The notes beneath the pieces were generated by a model that was given only the letters and a program-made list of their open reading frames with translations, searched no databases and was not told the origin of the DNA. A stretch of DNA of 64,000 bases from Streptomyces sp. RB17 (lineage in GTDB: Bacteria; Actinomycetota; Actinomycetes; Streptomycetales; Streptomycetaceae). The position numbers and the translations under genes are program-made. Below are positions 28,496-37,421 of this stretch, piece after piece. How positions within the stretch are numbered: position 1 is the stretch's first letter; the number at the start of each line of letters is the position of its first letter. The stretch is taken from the NCBI RefSeq assembly GCF_009604455.1, contig NZ_WEGL01000002.1, positions 1,116,001 to 1,180,000 on the forward strand, in the 5' to 3' direction.

Positions 28496-29572
28496 ATGAC
28501 GATCTCCACTCATGCCTCGGTCGCCGCCGAGGCGTCACCCGCCCGTGCCCGCACGGCCGGTTCCGGATCCGGCAGCGACTTCGCCCGGCTGTCCCGGCGT
28601 ATCGCCGAGGCGGGTCTGATGAAGCGGCGCCCCGGCTACTACACGGCACGACTCGCTCTGGTGACCTCGCTGCTCGCGGCGGGCTGGGGCACCTTCCTCG
28701 TGCTCGGGGACACCTGGTGGCAGCTGGCGGTGGCGGCCTTCCTGGCCTTCGCGTTCGGTCAAGTCGCCCTTGTCGCCCACGACTTGGCACACCGCCAGGT
28801 CTTCCGGCGCGGTCGGCCGAGCGAGACGTGGGGCCGGCTCTTCGGCAATCTCGGCATCGGCATGAGCTACGGCTGGTGGATGAACAAGCACACCCGCCAC
28901 CACGCCAACCCCAACCACGAGGAACTCGACCCGGACGTCTCCCCGGACATCCTGGTGTGGTCCACTGCCCAGGCCCGCGACAGCCGTGGCCTCGCCCGTC
29001 TCATCGGGGGACACCAGGCGTGGCTGTTCTTCCCCCTGCTGACGCTGGAGGGCTTCAACCTGCATGTCTCGAGCGTGCGGGCGCTGCGTTCGCCCGCCAT
29101 GAAGCACCGGGTCCTGGAAGGCGGCCTGCTCCTCCTTCACCTCGCGGCCTATGCGTCGGCGCTGTTCCTGGTGCTCTCGCCCGGCAAGGCGGTCGCGTTC
29201 CTCTTCGTGCACCAGTGCCTGTTCGGTGTCTACCTCGGGTGCACCTTCGCACCGAACCACAAGGGCATGCCCACCTTCAGCGGCGACGAACGGCCGGACT
29301 TCCTGCGCCGCCAGGTCCTCACCTCCCGCAACGTACGCGGAGGCCGGCTGACCGATGTGCTGCTCGGCGGGCTCAACTACCAGATCGAGCACCACCTGTT
29401 CCCGAGCATGCCCACACCCCATCTGCGGCGGGCCCAGGTCATCGTGCGCGCGTACTGCGCGGAGATCGGCGTGCCCTACCACGAGACCGGCCTGCTCCAG
29501 TCCTACCGCGAGGCCCTCACCCATATGCACCAGGTCGGAGAACCGATCAGGCGCCGGCGCAGGGCGTCCTGA
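28496..29572 (+). CDS. Membrane fatty acid desaturase (DesA-type)
   Basis: Integral membrane di-iron acyl desaturase of 358 aa. The three histidine boxes are present: HDLAH at 95-99, HTRHH at 132-136 and QIEHH at 296-300. Transmembrane helices surround them (LALVTSLLAAGWGTFLVLG, WWQLAVAAFLAFAFGQVALV, VAFLFVHQCLFGVYLGCTF). It would introduce a double bond into membrane lipid acyl chains and so adjust fluidity. CAGACT (28483-28488) is 7 nt before the ATG and there is no ribosome binding site, again a leaderless pattern. Confidence 0.92.
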   Translation: MTISTHASVAAEASPARARTAGSGSGSDFARLSRRIAEAGLMKRRPGYYTARLALVTSLLAAGWGTFLVLGDTWWQLAVAAFLAFAFGQVALVAHDLAHRQVFRRGRPSETWGRLFGNLGIGMSYGWWMNKHTRHHANPNHEELDPDVSPDILVWSTAQARDSRGLARLIGGHQAWLFFPLLTLEGFNLHVSSVRALRSPAMKHRVLEGGLLLLHLAAYASALFLVLSPGKAVAFLFVHQCLFGVYLGCTFAPNHKGMPTFSGDERPDFLRRQVLTSRNVRGGRLTDVLLGGLNYQIEHHLFPSMPTPHLRRAQVIVRAYCAEIGVPYHETGLLQSYREALTHMHQVGEPIRRRRRAS

Positions 29573-29603
29573 CGACAGCGGTCCCGCAGGCTCTGCGCCC
29601 GCC

Positions 29604-30491
29604 TCAGCCCGCGAGCAGCATCGCGACCTCCACCACGCCGAGCAGCGCGAGGTAGGTCCAGGCGTAGCCGCGGTCAGGGATCCGGGGCGGGCGCCGCCGT
29701 AGCACCGCGATGACGGGCAGGGCGCCGATGAGCAGCGCCCCGGCGGCGCGGAGGTCGACGAGCCCGACCAGGTGCGGATGTGAGTCCGCGGCGGGAACGC
29801 CCGCTTCGCCGCCCAGGGAGAGCGCGGTGGCGGGAAGCGCGACGGCGAGGGTGAGCGGATTGGCGAGCGCGGTCGCCACCCGCATCGGATGTCCGGCGCG
29901 GCGCAGCGCCGGGACGGTCATGACGCTGCCGCCCACACCGAGGAAGGCCGCCACGGCTCCGATCGGCGCGCCGAGCACGGCCGGCAGCGGACGGGGCACC
30001 TCGCAGGTCTCCTTGACCGTTCCCTCGCGGGTCTCCTCGCCCGCACCCTCGAGGCTCTCTCCGCCCCGTCCGCGCGAGCGCAGGAAACCGGGGCGCAGGA
30101 GCAGATCGACGATGGTGAGAGCGACGTACCCGAGGAAGCCCCAGCGGGCCTGACCGGGCGGGGCGTGGCGGGTGGCGAGCGCACCGCCCGCCGCGCCGGC
30201 CGCCAGCAGGAGCAGCAGCGTGCCGCTGCCGCGCAGGGCGGCCAGGACCCGCCGGGGCGTGACGGCCGTGGCGAACGCCGCGTTCACCAGCATGACCAGG
30301 GCCGAGGTGGCCGTCGCCACCCGCATGGCGTCCGCGCCGAGGGCCGCGTTCGCCCACACCACCACCGGGACCGCGACGAATCCGCCGCCGAACCCGAACA
30401 ACACGGTGGTCGCCCCGGTGAGGAGTCCGATTCCGAGAAGTGCCAAGAAGTCCACGAGGCCACCCCACCAGCCACGACCAGCTTCCCGCAT
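29604..30491 (-). CDS. TauE/SafE family membrane transporter
   Basis: Integral membrane protein of 295 aa from this start, with about eight helices. TauE/SafE features include LLGIGLLTGATTVLFGFGGG at the N-terminus and the symmetrical second half LGAPIGAVAAFLGVGGSVMT. The family exports or imports sulfonates, sulfite or related anions; the substrate is not evident. The ATG at 30491 is used; a GTG at 30527 is also possible but would overlap the promoter of the divergent AraC gene. That regulator is the obvious candidate controller. Confidence 0.85.
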   Translation of the reverse strand: MREAGRGWWGGLVDFLALLGIGLLTGATTVLFGFGGGFVAVPVVVWANAALGADAMRVATATSALVMLVNAAFATAVTPRRVLAALRGSGTLLLLLAAGAAGGALATRHAPPGQARWGFLGYVALTIVDLLLRPGFLRSRGRGGESLEGAGEETREGTVKETCEVPRPLPAVLGAPIGAVAAFLGVGGSVMTVPALRRAGHPMRVATALANPLTLAVALPATALSLGGEAGVPAADSHPHLVGLVDLRAAGALLIGALPVIAVLRRRPPRIPDRGYAWTYLALLGVVEVAMLLAG

Positions 30492-30540
30492 GCGATGCCC
30501 GGCACCATTCCTTCGAGACTCGGCCACCTACAGTGGCCGC

Positions 30541-31326
30541 GTGAAGAACGTCTCCCTGGACGACCTCGACCATGTGGACCGCGCCGTCCTGCCCCTCGGT
30601 ACCGACTACCCGCCCGGCCAGGTCCTCGACTGGCACGAGCACCGGCGCGCACAGTTCCTGTACGGCGCCACCGGCGTCATGGTCGTCGACACCCCCCAGG
30701 GCACCTGGACCGTTCCGCCGGAGCGCGCCGTGCTGATCCCGGCCACCACCCGGCACCGGGTCCGCATGCTGGAGGTGAGCACCCGCAGCCTGTACATCGA
30801 GCCGGATGCCGTGCCCTGGTGGCCCGGCACCTGCACGGTCGTGGACGTTCCGCCCCTGCTGCGCGAACTGCTGCTGACCGCCGTCGAGTTCCAGGCCGAC
30901 TACGGCCTCGCAGGCCGCGAAGGCTGCGTCGTGGCGCTCCTCCTGCACGAGATCGCCGCGCTCACGCCGCTGCCGTTCCATGTGGCGATCCCCGCCGCTC
31001 CCGACCTGGCGGCGATCTGCCGTGCGTACCTGGCCGACCCGGACGCCGGGGTCACCAACGCGGAATGGGCCGCACGGACGGCCATGAGCGAACGGGCCTT
31101 CACCCGGCGGTTCCGCGCCGAGACCGGGGAGAGCCCGGCGGTCTGGCGCACCCGCGCCCGCCTGCTCGCCGCGGTGCCGCTGCTGCGTACATCGTCCGTC
31201 ACCGAGGTCTCCGGCCGCCTCGGCTATGCCTCCCCCGCCGCACTGACCGCCGCCTTCACTCGCGCGTTCGGCATGCCTCCGTCCCGCTTCACCACGAGCG
31301 GAGCGATCCGCCGCGAACAGTCCTGA
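30541..31326 (+). CDS. AraC-family regulator with cupin N-terminal domain
   Basis: Protein of 261 aa. The N-terminal cupin-like domain includes GQVLDWHEHRRAQFLYGATG and LIPATTRHRVRM. The C-terminal AraC HTH has WAARTAMSERAFTRRFRAET and VTEVSGRLGYASPAALTAAF. The GTG start lies 6 nt after TACAGT (30529-30534) with no Shine-Dalgarno, so the transcript is probably leaderless. It is divergent from the TauE gene with 49 nt between starts, fitting a regulator-transporter pair. Confidence 0.9.
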   Translation: MKNVSLDDLDHVDRAVLPLGTDYPPGQVLDWHEHRRAQFLYGATGVMVVDTPQGTWTVPPERAVLIPATTRHRVRMLEVSTRSLYIEPDAVPWWPGTCTVVDVPPLLRELLLTAVEFQADYGLAGREGCVVALLLHEIAALTPLPFHVAIPAAPDLAAICRAYLADPDAGVTNAEWAARTAMSERAFTRRFRAETGESPAVWRTRARLLAAVPLLRTSSVTEVSGRLGYASPAALTAAFTRAFGMPPSRFTTSGAIRREQS

Positions 31327-31501
31327 CAGTGAGGCCGTACCGGGGGCCTCGGGGTGTTCGAAGCGTCGCCGGCAGCTCAGCCGACCGGCGGCGTACCGTG
31401 ACGTGCAGCCGTGACACGAGTGACCGAGAGCGCGCGGCGAGTTCCAGGGCAGGGATTGACGGACCTGCACTTCCAGGGCGGGGCACATCGTCGTACGAGG
31501 C

Positions 31502-32164
31502 TCAGCTCCACGGCGTGACCAGCCCCGCCTCGTACGCGGTGATCACGAGCTGAACCCGGTCCCGGGCACCGAGTTTGGTGAGCAGCCGGGAGACATGTGA
31601 CTTGGCGGTGGCCACCGTGATGAAGAGGTCCTGCGCGATCTCGGTGTTGGACCGCCCGCGCCCGACCAGGGTGAGCACTTCCCGTTCCCGCTCGGTGATG
31701 CCGTCGAGCAGTCGGGTGGAGCGCTCCGGAGCGGCCGTCCGGCGTTCGACGAAGTCCGCGATCAGACGGCGTGTCACGCCCGGCGCGAGCAGCGCGTCGC
31801 CGGCGGCGACCACGCGGATCGCGGCGAGGATGTCGTCCAGCGCCATGTCCTTGACGGCGAAGCCGCTGGCACCGGCCCGGAGCGCGCCGTGGACATGGTC
31901 GTCCTCGTCGAACGTGGTGAGGATCAGCACCCGGGTCGACGCGGGGCCCGCGGTGATCCGGCGGGTGGCCTCGATGCCGTCCATGCCGGGCATGCGGATG
32001 TCCATGACCACGACGTCGGGGGCGGTCTCCCGGACCTGCTGGACGGCCTCCTCGCCGGTGGCGGCCTCGCCGACGACCTCCAGGTCGGGGTGGTCGGCCA
32101 TGAGGACCCGCAGGCCGGACCGCACCAGTTGCTGGTCGTCGGCGAGGACGATCCGGATGCTCAT
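31502..32164 (-). CDS. LuxR/NarL-family response regulator
   Basis: DNA-binding response regulator of 220 aa. The receiver domain has Asp9-Asp10 and phospho-acceptor Asp55 in VVVMDIRMPG, then ILTTFDEDDHV and the conserved Lys in FAVKDMA. The LuxR HTH spans ITEREREVLTLVGRGRSNTE to ATAKSHVSRLLTKLGARDRV. It overlaps the upstream kinase gene by 4 nt (ATGA), so the pair is translationally coupled. Systems of this type often control a neighbouring ABC transporter, and one lies on the other side of the kinase. Confidence 0.93.
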   Translation of the reverse strand: MSIRIVLADDQQLVRSGLRVLMADHPDLEVVGEAATGEEAVQQVRETAPDVVVMDIRMPGMDGIEATRRITAGPASTRVLILTTFDEDDHVHGALRAGASGFAVKDMALDDILAAIRVVAAGDALLAPGVTRRLIADFVERRTAAPERSTRLLDGITEREREVLTLVGRGRSNTEIAQDLFITVATAKSHVSRLLTKLGARDRVQLVITAYEAGLVTPWS

Positions 32165-33411
32165 CGGGTCTCCACCGTCGCCCCGACGGGTTCGGGCAGC
32201 GGCAGCCGGGCCACCACGCGGAAGCCGCCCTCGGGTCGCGGGCCGGCGCTGAACTCCCCGTGCAGCAGGGTGGCCCGCTCCCGCATGCCGACGAGGCCGA
32301 AGCCGTGGCCCGTGCCGTCCCCCGGGACACCCCGCCCCTCGTCGAGGACCTCCACGGACAACTCCTCGTTCCCGTAGTCGATGGCGACCGTGCAATGCCC
32401 GGTGCCCGCATGGCGGACCACGTTGGTCAGCGCCTCCTGCACGATCCGGTAGGCCGACAGATCGACGTCGGCCGGCAGGGGCCGCCGTTCCCCGTCGATG
32501 CGCACCTCGACGCGCACGCCTGCGTCCGCCGTCGCCGTCGCCAGCCGTTCGATGTCCGCGAGACCCGGCGAGGGGCCGAGCGGCGCGCCTCCCGCTGCCG
32601 TCTCCGGCTCGGCCTGACGGAGCGCCACCAGGGTGCGCCGCAGGCCGGACAGGGTCTGTCTGCTGGTGGACTCGATGGCCTGGAGGGCGTCGCGGGCCGC
32701 GTCGGGTTGCGTGTGGATGACCCTGCCGCCCACTCCGGCCTGGATCGCGATGATGCCGACGGAGTGCGCGATCACGTCGTGCAACTCCCTTGCGATCCGC
32801 AGCCGTTCGGCGGTGACCGCCTCGGTCACCTCCTGCGCCCGCAGCGCCACCGTGTGCTCCCGGCGCTCTCGGCTCAGCAGCCCGAGCATGCAGGACGCCG
32901 CCATCACCAGAACACCGATCACCGCGTCGACGATCAGGAAGTCCGGGCCGTGCGCGAACAGGCCGATGGTGAGGAACTGCAGACTGAACGAGAGCGATAC
33001 GGCGACGACGGAGGCCAGGCGCCGGCAGGTGGCGACGATGTATCCCAGGACGAGGTCCGCCGCCAGGTACGACAGGAACTGCCCCTGATAGGCCAAGGTC
33101 AGGCTCGCCGAGGTGGAGCGCATCGGGACCACCACCACGGCGGTGGCGCCGAGCAGCGTCAGGGCCAGGGCCGTCAGCGGTGTCCGGCGCAGCACACCGA
33201 CGAGCAGACTCACGGCCGGCAGCGAGCCGACGGCGACAAGCGGGCCCGAGTTCCGCGGCGCGCCCCCCACCAGAATCAGCAGCAGGACGACGTACAGCAC
33301 GCCGCCCGCCCAGGCCGTGGCCGCCGCTCGCGTCACCGTCAACGGGCCTTTCCGGGGTACGGGTTGCACGGTATGGGGCCCGTCGGCAGCCGGCTGGTGG
33401 GTGGCGGTCAT
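32161..33411 (-). CDS. Two-component sensor histidine kinase
   Basis: Membrane kinase of 416 aa with about six transmembrane helices in residues 30-180. HisKA_3 has phospho-acceptor His211 in IARELHDVIAHSVG, and the HATPase has YRIVQEALTNVVRHAG and LSVEVLDEGRGV. The sensing part has no large extracellular domain, as in DesK-like sensors of membrane state or antibiotics. The start has TAGTCT on the minus strand (33418-33423) 6 nt upstream and no ribosome binding site. It is divergent from the ABC transporter operon, its likely target. Confidence 0.92.
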   Translation of the reverse strand: MTATHQPAADGPHTVQPVPRKGPLTVTRAAATAWAGGVLYVVLLLILVGGAPRNSGPLVAVGSLPAVSLLVGVLRRTPLTALALTLLGATAVVVVPMRSTSASLTLAYQGQFLSYLAADLVLGYIVATCRRLASVVAVSLSFSLQFLTIGLFAHGPDFLIVDAVIGVLVMAASCMLGLLSRERREHTVALRAQEVTEAVTAERLRIARELHDVIAHSVGIIAIQAGVGGRVIHTQPDAARDALQAIESTSRQTLSGLRRTLVALRQAEPETAAGGAPLGPSPGLADIERLATATADAGVRVEVRIDGERRPLPADVDLSAYRIVQEALTNVVRHAGTGHCTVAIDYGNEELSVEVLDEGRGVPGDGTGHGFGLVGMRERATLLHGEFSAGPRPEGGFRVVARLPLPEPVGATVETR

Positions 33412-33544
33412 GCCGTGAGACTAACCGGCCCCCGGAAGGCAGGGCATCGGCCCGGGGTCGTACGCCCCCGGACCAGTCCGCCACGTGTCTTTGACGCCCA
33501 CGGCATCATGTGCGGCCCTGGCCCCTCCGGTCACCGTTGTGGCC

Positions 33545-34465
33545 GTGATCGAAGTCAACGAACTCACCAAACGGCACGGCGACAGGACAGCTGTGGACCG
33601 TCTCACCTTCACCGTGCGGCCGGGCCGGGTCACCGGTTTCCTCGGACCCAACGGAGCCGGCAAGACCACGACCCTGAGAATGGTCCTCGGCCTCGACAGA
33701 CCCGACGGCGGCACCACGACGGTCAGCGGGGTCGACTTCCGCAGCCATCCGCGCGGTCTGCGGCACGTCGGCGCGCTCCTGGACGCCGGCCACGTCCACG
33801 GCGGGCGCAGCGCGGCGGCCCATCTGTCCGCCCTGGCCTGCAGCAACGGCATCCCGCCGCGCCGGGTGGCGAACGTCCTCGAGGAGGTGGGGCTGGCTCA
33901 GGCCGCGCGGCGGCGCATCGGCGGCTTCTCGCTCGGTATGAAGCAACGGCTCGGTATCGCCGCCGCCTTGCTCGGCGATCCGCCGGTGCTGATGTTCGAC
34001 GAGCCGATCAACGGCATGGACCCGGAGGGCGTCCTCTGGGCGCGGCGCCTCTTTCGCCGACTGGCCGCCGAGGGACGTACGGTCTTCCTCTCCAGCCACC
34101 TGATGTCGGAGATGGAGAACACCGCCGACCAACTCGTCGTCATCGGCCGGGGCCGGCTGATCGCCGCAGAGTCGCTGGAGGACTTCGCGGCCCGCGGCAC
34201 GCGCCCCGGTGTCCTGGTCGCCAGCCCGCGGGCCGCGGAGCTGGCGGCGGCCCTGACCGCCGCCGGCGCATCGGTGGAACCGCAGGGTCCGGCGGGCGCC
34301 GGGAGACTCGCCGTGACCGGGTTGCCGGCGGACCGGATCGGGGCGCTCGCGCTGGAACACCGGCTGCCGCTGAACGAGCTGACCACAGGCACGGCCTCCC
34401 TGGAGGAGGCGTTCATGGAACTCACCGCGGACAGCGTCGACTACCTGGCAGGACAACCCCGATGA
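33545..34465 (+). CDS. ABC transporter ATP-binding protein (drug/bacitracin export type)
   Basis: ATPase subunit of 306 aa. It has Walker A ([13 protein letters not shown]), the signature [17 protein letters not shown], Walker B ([13 protein letters not shown]) and the switch His in [13 protein letters not shown]. The sequence resembles BcrA-like exporters. The start is uncertain: GTG 33545 (used) or GTG 33539; neither has a good ribosome binding site. The stop overlaps the permease start by 4 nt. The operon is divergent from the two-component system, which may sense the exported compound. Confidence 0.92.
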   Translation: MIEVNELTKRHGDRTAVDRLTFTVRPGRVTGFLGPNGAGKTTTLRMVLGLDRPDGGTTTVSGVDFRSHPRGLRHVGALLDAGHVHGGRSAAAHLSALACSNGIPPRRVANVLEEVGLAQAARRRIGGFSLGMKQRLGIAAALLGDPPVLMFDEPINGMDPEGVLWARRLFRRLAAEGRTVFLSSHLMSEMENTADQLVVIGRGRLIAAESLEDFAARGTRPGVLVASPRAAELAAALTAAGASVEPQGPAGAGRLAVTGLPADRIGALALEHRLPLNELTTGTASLEEAFMELTADSVDYLAGQPR

Positions 34466-35283
34466 CCACACACACCGTGCTCCCACCCGTCCGCTTCGGC
34501 GACCTGATCGCCGCCGAGTGGATCAAAATCCGCTCCCTGCACTCCACTTGGTGGACGATCGGGGTCGCCGCCCTGTTCGTGATCGGTTCCGCCGCCGTGG
34601 CGGCAGGAGCGGACTACCGCAACCTGTCGGCCGCCGGCACGGCCCCGCGCCGCCCCGCCGACTTCCTGCCCTTCGACGCCTTTCCGCAGCCCGGCTACAT
34701 GACGCTGATGCTCGTCGCCGGGGGTGTCGGCGCCATCACGGTGGTGAGCGAGTACGGCAGCGGCCTGATCCGCACCACCACCGTGGCCGTCCCCGCCCGC
34801 GGCTCGGTGGTCCTGGCCAAGGCGACGGTCACCGCCGCGCTGTGGACCGCCGTGGGTACGGCCGTCTCCACCGGTGCCTTCCTCGTCTCCCAGGTCATCC
34901 TGAACGGGCGGCACGCGGGGGTGCCGATCACGCACCCGGGTGTGCCGAGGGCGCTCGTGGCCTCCGCGCTGCTGGCCCCCGTGTGCGCTCTGACGGGGCT
35001 CGGTCTGGGTGTCCTCATCCGGCACGGGGCCGCGACCATGGCCACCTGTGCCTTCACGCTGCTGATGCTGCCCACCGTCTTCTCGCAGAGCAAGCGGTGG
35101 TCCGCCGACGTCAACCACACCATGGTCGTCGCCGCCTGGCAGCGCCTGGTCCAGAACTGGGCACCGGATCCCGACTCCCGCAAGTTCAGCGCCACGGTCC
35201 CCGGTGCCTGGACGGTGTACGGGCTGTGGCCCCTGATCGCGATCGCCGTCGCCGTGCTGGCCGTCAGGAGGCGGGATGTGTGA
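34462..35283 (+). CDS. ABC transporter permease
   Basis: Integral membrane subunit of 273 aa with six predicted helices, partner of the overlapping ATPase. The N-terminal [20 protein letters not shown] is typical of ABC2-type permeases, as is the internal [20 protein letters not shown]. It ends with [18 protein letters not shown]. The ATGA overlap with the ATPase shows coupling. Substrate unknown; antibiotic or lipid export is a reasonable guess. Confidence 0.9.
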   Translation: MTTHTVLPPVRFGDLIAAEWIKIRSLHSTWWTIGVAALFVIGSAAVAAGADYRNLSAAGTAPRRPADFLPFDAFPQPGYMTLMLVAGGVGAITVVSEYGSGLIRTTTVAVPARGSVVLAKATVTAALWTAVGTAVSTGAFLVSQVILNGRHAGVPITHPGVPRALVASALLAPVCALTGLGLGVLIRHGAATMATCAFTLLMLPTVFSQSKRWSADVNHTMVVAAWQRLVQNWAPDPDSRKFSATVPGAWTVYGLWPLIAIAVAVLAVRRRDV

Positions 35284-35520
35284 CCCGTCCCACGGGTGTC
35301 CCACGGGGGAGGAGAGCCCGTGCGAGGGGCTCGCCGCGGCCCACCCTGAGCCGCGGGAATGCCTGCGAGCCCCGCGTGGTTTGTCCGACCACGTCCGAGC
35401 CGCTCGCATGGCCTGGAGGCGGCCGTACGACAGCACCGGGAATGTCGGAGCGCCCGGCACTGTTGAAGCCATTGCTGACATGCTCGGGACAATCCGAGGT
35501 GTGGGTGAAGGGAGATTCTC

Positions 35521-35685
35521 ATGGCACGCAGCACCGTACGTCCCGTCGTCAGACTGAAGTCGACGGCGGGCACCGGCGTCACCTATGTGACACGCAAGAA
35601 CCGTCTGAGCGACCCCGACCGGCTCGTCCTGCGCAAGTACGACCCGGTCGCCGGTCGGCACGTCACCTTCCGCGAGGAACGCTGA
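35521..35685 (+). CDS. rpmG: 50S ribosomal protein L33, cysteine-free paralogue
   Basis: Ribosomal protein of 54 aa ([20 protein letters not shown] at the start, [16 protein letters not shown] at the end). The Cys pairs of the zinc-binding form are absent, so this is the C-minus type made when zinc is scarce. It opens a three-gene set with L31 and L36, also cysteine-free. GAAGGGAG lies about 7 nt before the ATG. I looked for a Zur-type palindrome in the 237 nt upstream and saw none that is convincing. Confidence 0.93.
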   Translation: MARSTVRPVVRLKSTAGTGVTYVTRKNRLSDPDRLVLRKYDPVAGRHVTFREER

Positions 35686-35732
35686 AGCACGCCGCCGCCC
35701 TCTCGGGTCGACGGCCACAAGGAGGCACACCC

Positions 35733-35993
35733 ATGAGGCCAGGCATCCATCCCGAATCCCGGCTCGTCGTCTTCCGCGACCGGGCCGCCGACACCCTCGT
35801 CCTGACCCGGTCGACCGCCACCGCGTCGAAGACGATCGTCTGGGAGGACGGCACCGCCTACCCGCTGATCGACGTGGAGACCTCGTCGGCCAGCCATCCC
35901 TTCTACACCGGCACCGCGCGGGTCGTCGACACCGCCGGCCGCATCGAACGCTTCCAGCGCCGTTACGGCCGTCCTGCCGCGCCCCGCGGCTGA
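35733..35993 (+). CDS. rpmE2: 50S ribosomal protein L31 type B, cysteine-free
   Basis: Ribosomal protein of 86 aa starting [20 protein letters not shown], with the family stretch SHPFYTG and the C-terminal [12 protein letters not shown]. It lacks the CxxC of zinc-binding L31, matching type B paralogues that replace it under zinc limitation. AAGGAGG precedes the ATG. It lies 47 nt after rpmG and 34 nt before rpmJ, so the three are probably co-transcribed. Confidence 0.95.
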   Translation: MRPGIHPESRLVVFRDRAADTLVLTRSTATASKTIVWEDGTAYPLIDVETSSASHPFYTGTARVVDTAGRIERFQRRYGRPAAPRG

Positions 35994-36027
35994 CCGCCGT
36001 GTGCCCTGAGCACGAGGAGAACCAGCC

Positions 36028-36150
36028 ATGAAGGTCCGCAAGTCCCTCCGGTCACTGAAGTCCAAGCCCGGCGCCCAGCTGGTGCGCCGCCGCGGGGTGG
36101 TCTTCGTCGTGAACAAGAAGAACCCCCGCTTCAAGGCACGCCAGGGCTGA
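36028..36150 (+). CDS. rpmJ: 50S ribosomal protein L36, cysteine-free paralogue
   Basis: Ribosomal protein of 40 aa ([20 protein letters not shown], then [12 protein letters not shown]). The zinc-binding Cys/His set of the usual L36 is missing. It ends the L33-L31-L36 set. A GAGGAGA ribosome binding site precedes the ATG. The 229 nt that follow hold no gene apart from the upstream region of the deacetylase. Confidence 0.94.
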   Translation: MKVRKSLRSLKSKPGAQLVRRRGVVFVVNKKNPRFKARQG

Positions 36151-36379
36151 CCGGCTGTGCGGCGACGACATGGCCCGGCTCTGCCCCGCGCAGGGTCGGG
36201 CTGTGTGCGATGACTCCCACACGACCTGAACCACCTTCTGCATCGCCGACCCAACCTCGCGCCCGATTCTGGATGATCTCTTACCGCCGTCTTCACGGCC
36301 GCCGACGGTCCGCTGCATACGGTTGCCGTCATGCGTGGCTGTCAGAGGTGACGGCCTTCGATCAGGCGTGGGAGAGCGG

Positions 36380-37276
36380 ATGACGGCTGGTCGCCGTGCG
36401 GTGCTGGCCGCCATGGCGGGAGGGCTGCTCGCCGGTTGCGCGGGCCCGAACAACGGCGGCGGCGCCTCCGGGGCCGCGTCCTCCCCTCCGCCGGGGACAG
36501 CCGCGGCAGACTCGCCCACCACCAGTGCCGTCGCCCCGGTCACGGCCTCCACCACGCGGCCTCCCGTCACCCGGGCGGAGATCGTGGCCCGCTACGGGCG
36601 CAGCGTGCCGCACACCTGGGGCTTCGACGCCCCGGGCGTGGTGCACTCCCTGCCCGACACGGCACGCGACATCGCGCTGACCTTCGACGCATGCGGCGGC
36701 CCGGGCGGCAGCGGGTACGACCGGGCCCTTGTCGATATCCTGCGCGCACGGCGCATTCCGGCGACGCTGTTCATCAATTCCCGCTGGATCGACGCCAACC
36801 CGGCGGAGTTCCACCGGCTGGCCGCCGACCCGCTGTTCGAGATCGCCAACCACGGCACCCGGCACCGCCCGCTGTCCGTCACCGGCCGCTCCGCGTATGG
36901 CATTCCCGGTACCCGTGGCGCGGGCGAGGTGTACGACGAGATCGCCGGCAACCGGGCCAAGCTGACCGGCCTGCTGGGCACCCCGCCGCGCTTCTTCCGG
37001 TCCGGCACCGCGTACTGCGACGATGTCGCGGCCCGTATCGTCACCGACCTCGGGGAGCGCTTCGTCAGCTTCTCCGTCAACGGTGACGGTGGCGCCACCT
37101 TCACCGCCGAGCAGGTGCACACGACCGTCGCCTCGGCTCGGGCCGGTTCCATCGTCCTGTGCCACATGAACCACCCCGAGGGCGGCACCGCGCGGGGCAT
37201 CGCGAGCGCCGTCCCGCACCTGCTGGCACGGGGCCACCGCTTCGTCCGCCTCTCGGACGCCCTGCACCACGCCTGA
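36380..37276 (+). CDS. Polysaccharide deacetylase lipoprotein
   Basis: Secreted protein of 298 aa. The N-terminus MTAGRRAVLAAMAGGLLAGC gives a lipobox (LAGC, Cys20) and a twin Arg, so a Tat-exported lipoprotein is likely, followed by a Ser/Thr/Ala linker. The NodB domain shows IALTFDACGGPGGSGYDRAL (metal-site Asp), NHGTRHRPLS (metal His residues) and RFFRSGTAYCDD. It would deacetylate a cell-wall or extracellular polysaccharide. The ATG at 36380 has GGGAGAG upstream. Confidence 0.9.
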   Translation: MTAGRRAVLAAMAGGLLAGCAGPNNGGGASGAASSPPPGTAAADSPTTSAVAPVTASTTRPPVTRAEIVARYGRSVPHTWGFDAPGVVHSLPDTARDIALTFDACGGPGGSGYDRALVDILRARRIPATLFINSRWIDANPAEFHRLAADPLFEIANHGTRHRPLSVTGRSAYGIPGTRGAGEVYDEIAGNRAKLTGLLGTPPRFFRSGTAYCDDVAARIVTDLGERFVSFSVNGDGGATFTAEQVHTTVASARAGSIVLCHMNHPEGGTARGIASAVPHLLARGHRFVRLSDALHHA

Positions 37277-37421
37277 CATGTGCCACAGATCGCAGCGGAG
37301 CAGCGCCAAGCACCGAACGTGAGCGGTCATCGCACAGCGTGTGCGCGACGCACCACTCGTCACCACGGCCCCCTTCGGATCACAATGTGTCCCACAGGAA
37401 GATCGGCCGCCGGGAGGCGTC

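Noticed and set aside
35284..35520. A Zur box before the ribosomal protein trio
   Set aside because: The closest candidate (TTGAAGCCATTGCTGACA) has poor symmetry and does not match the Streptomyces Zur consensus.
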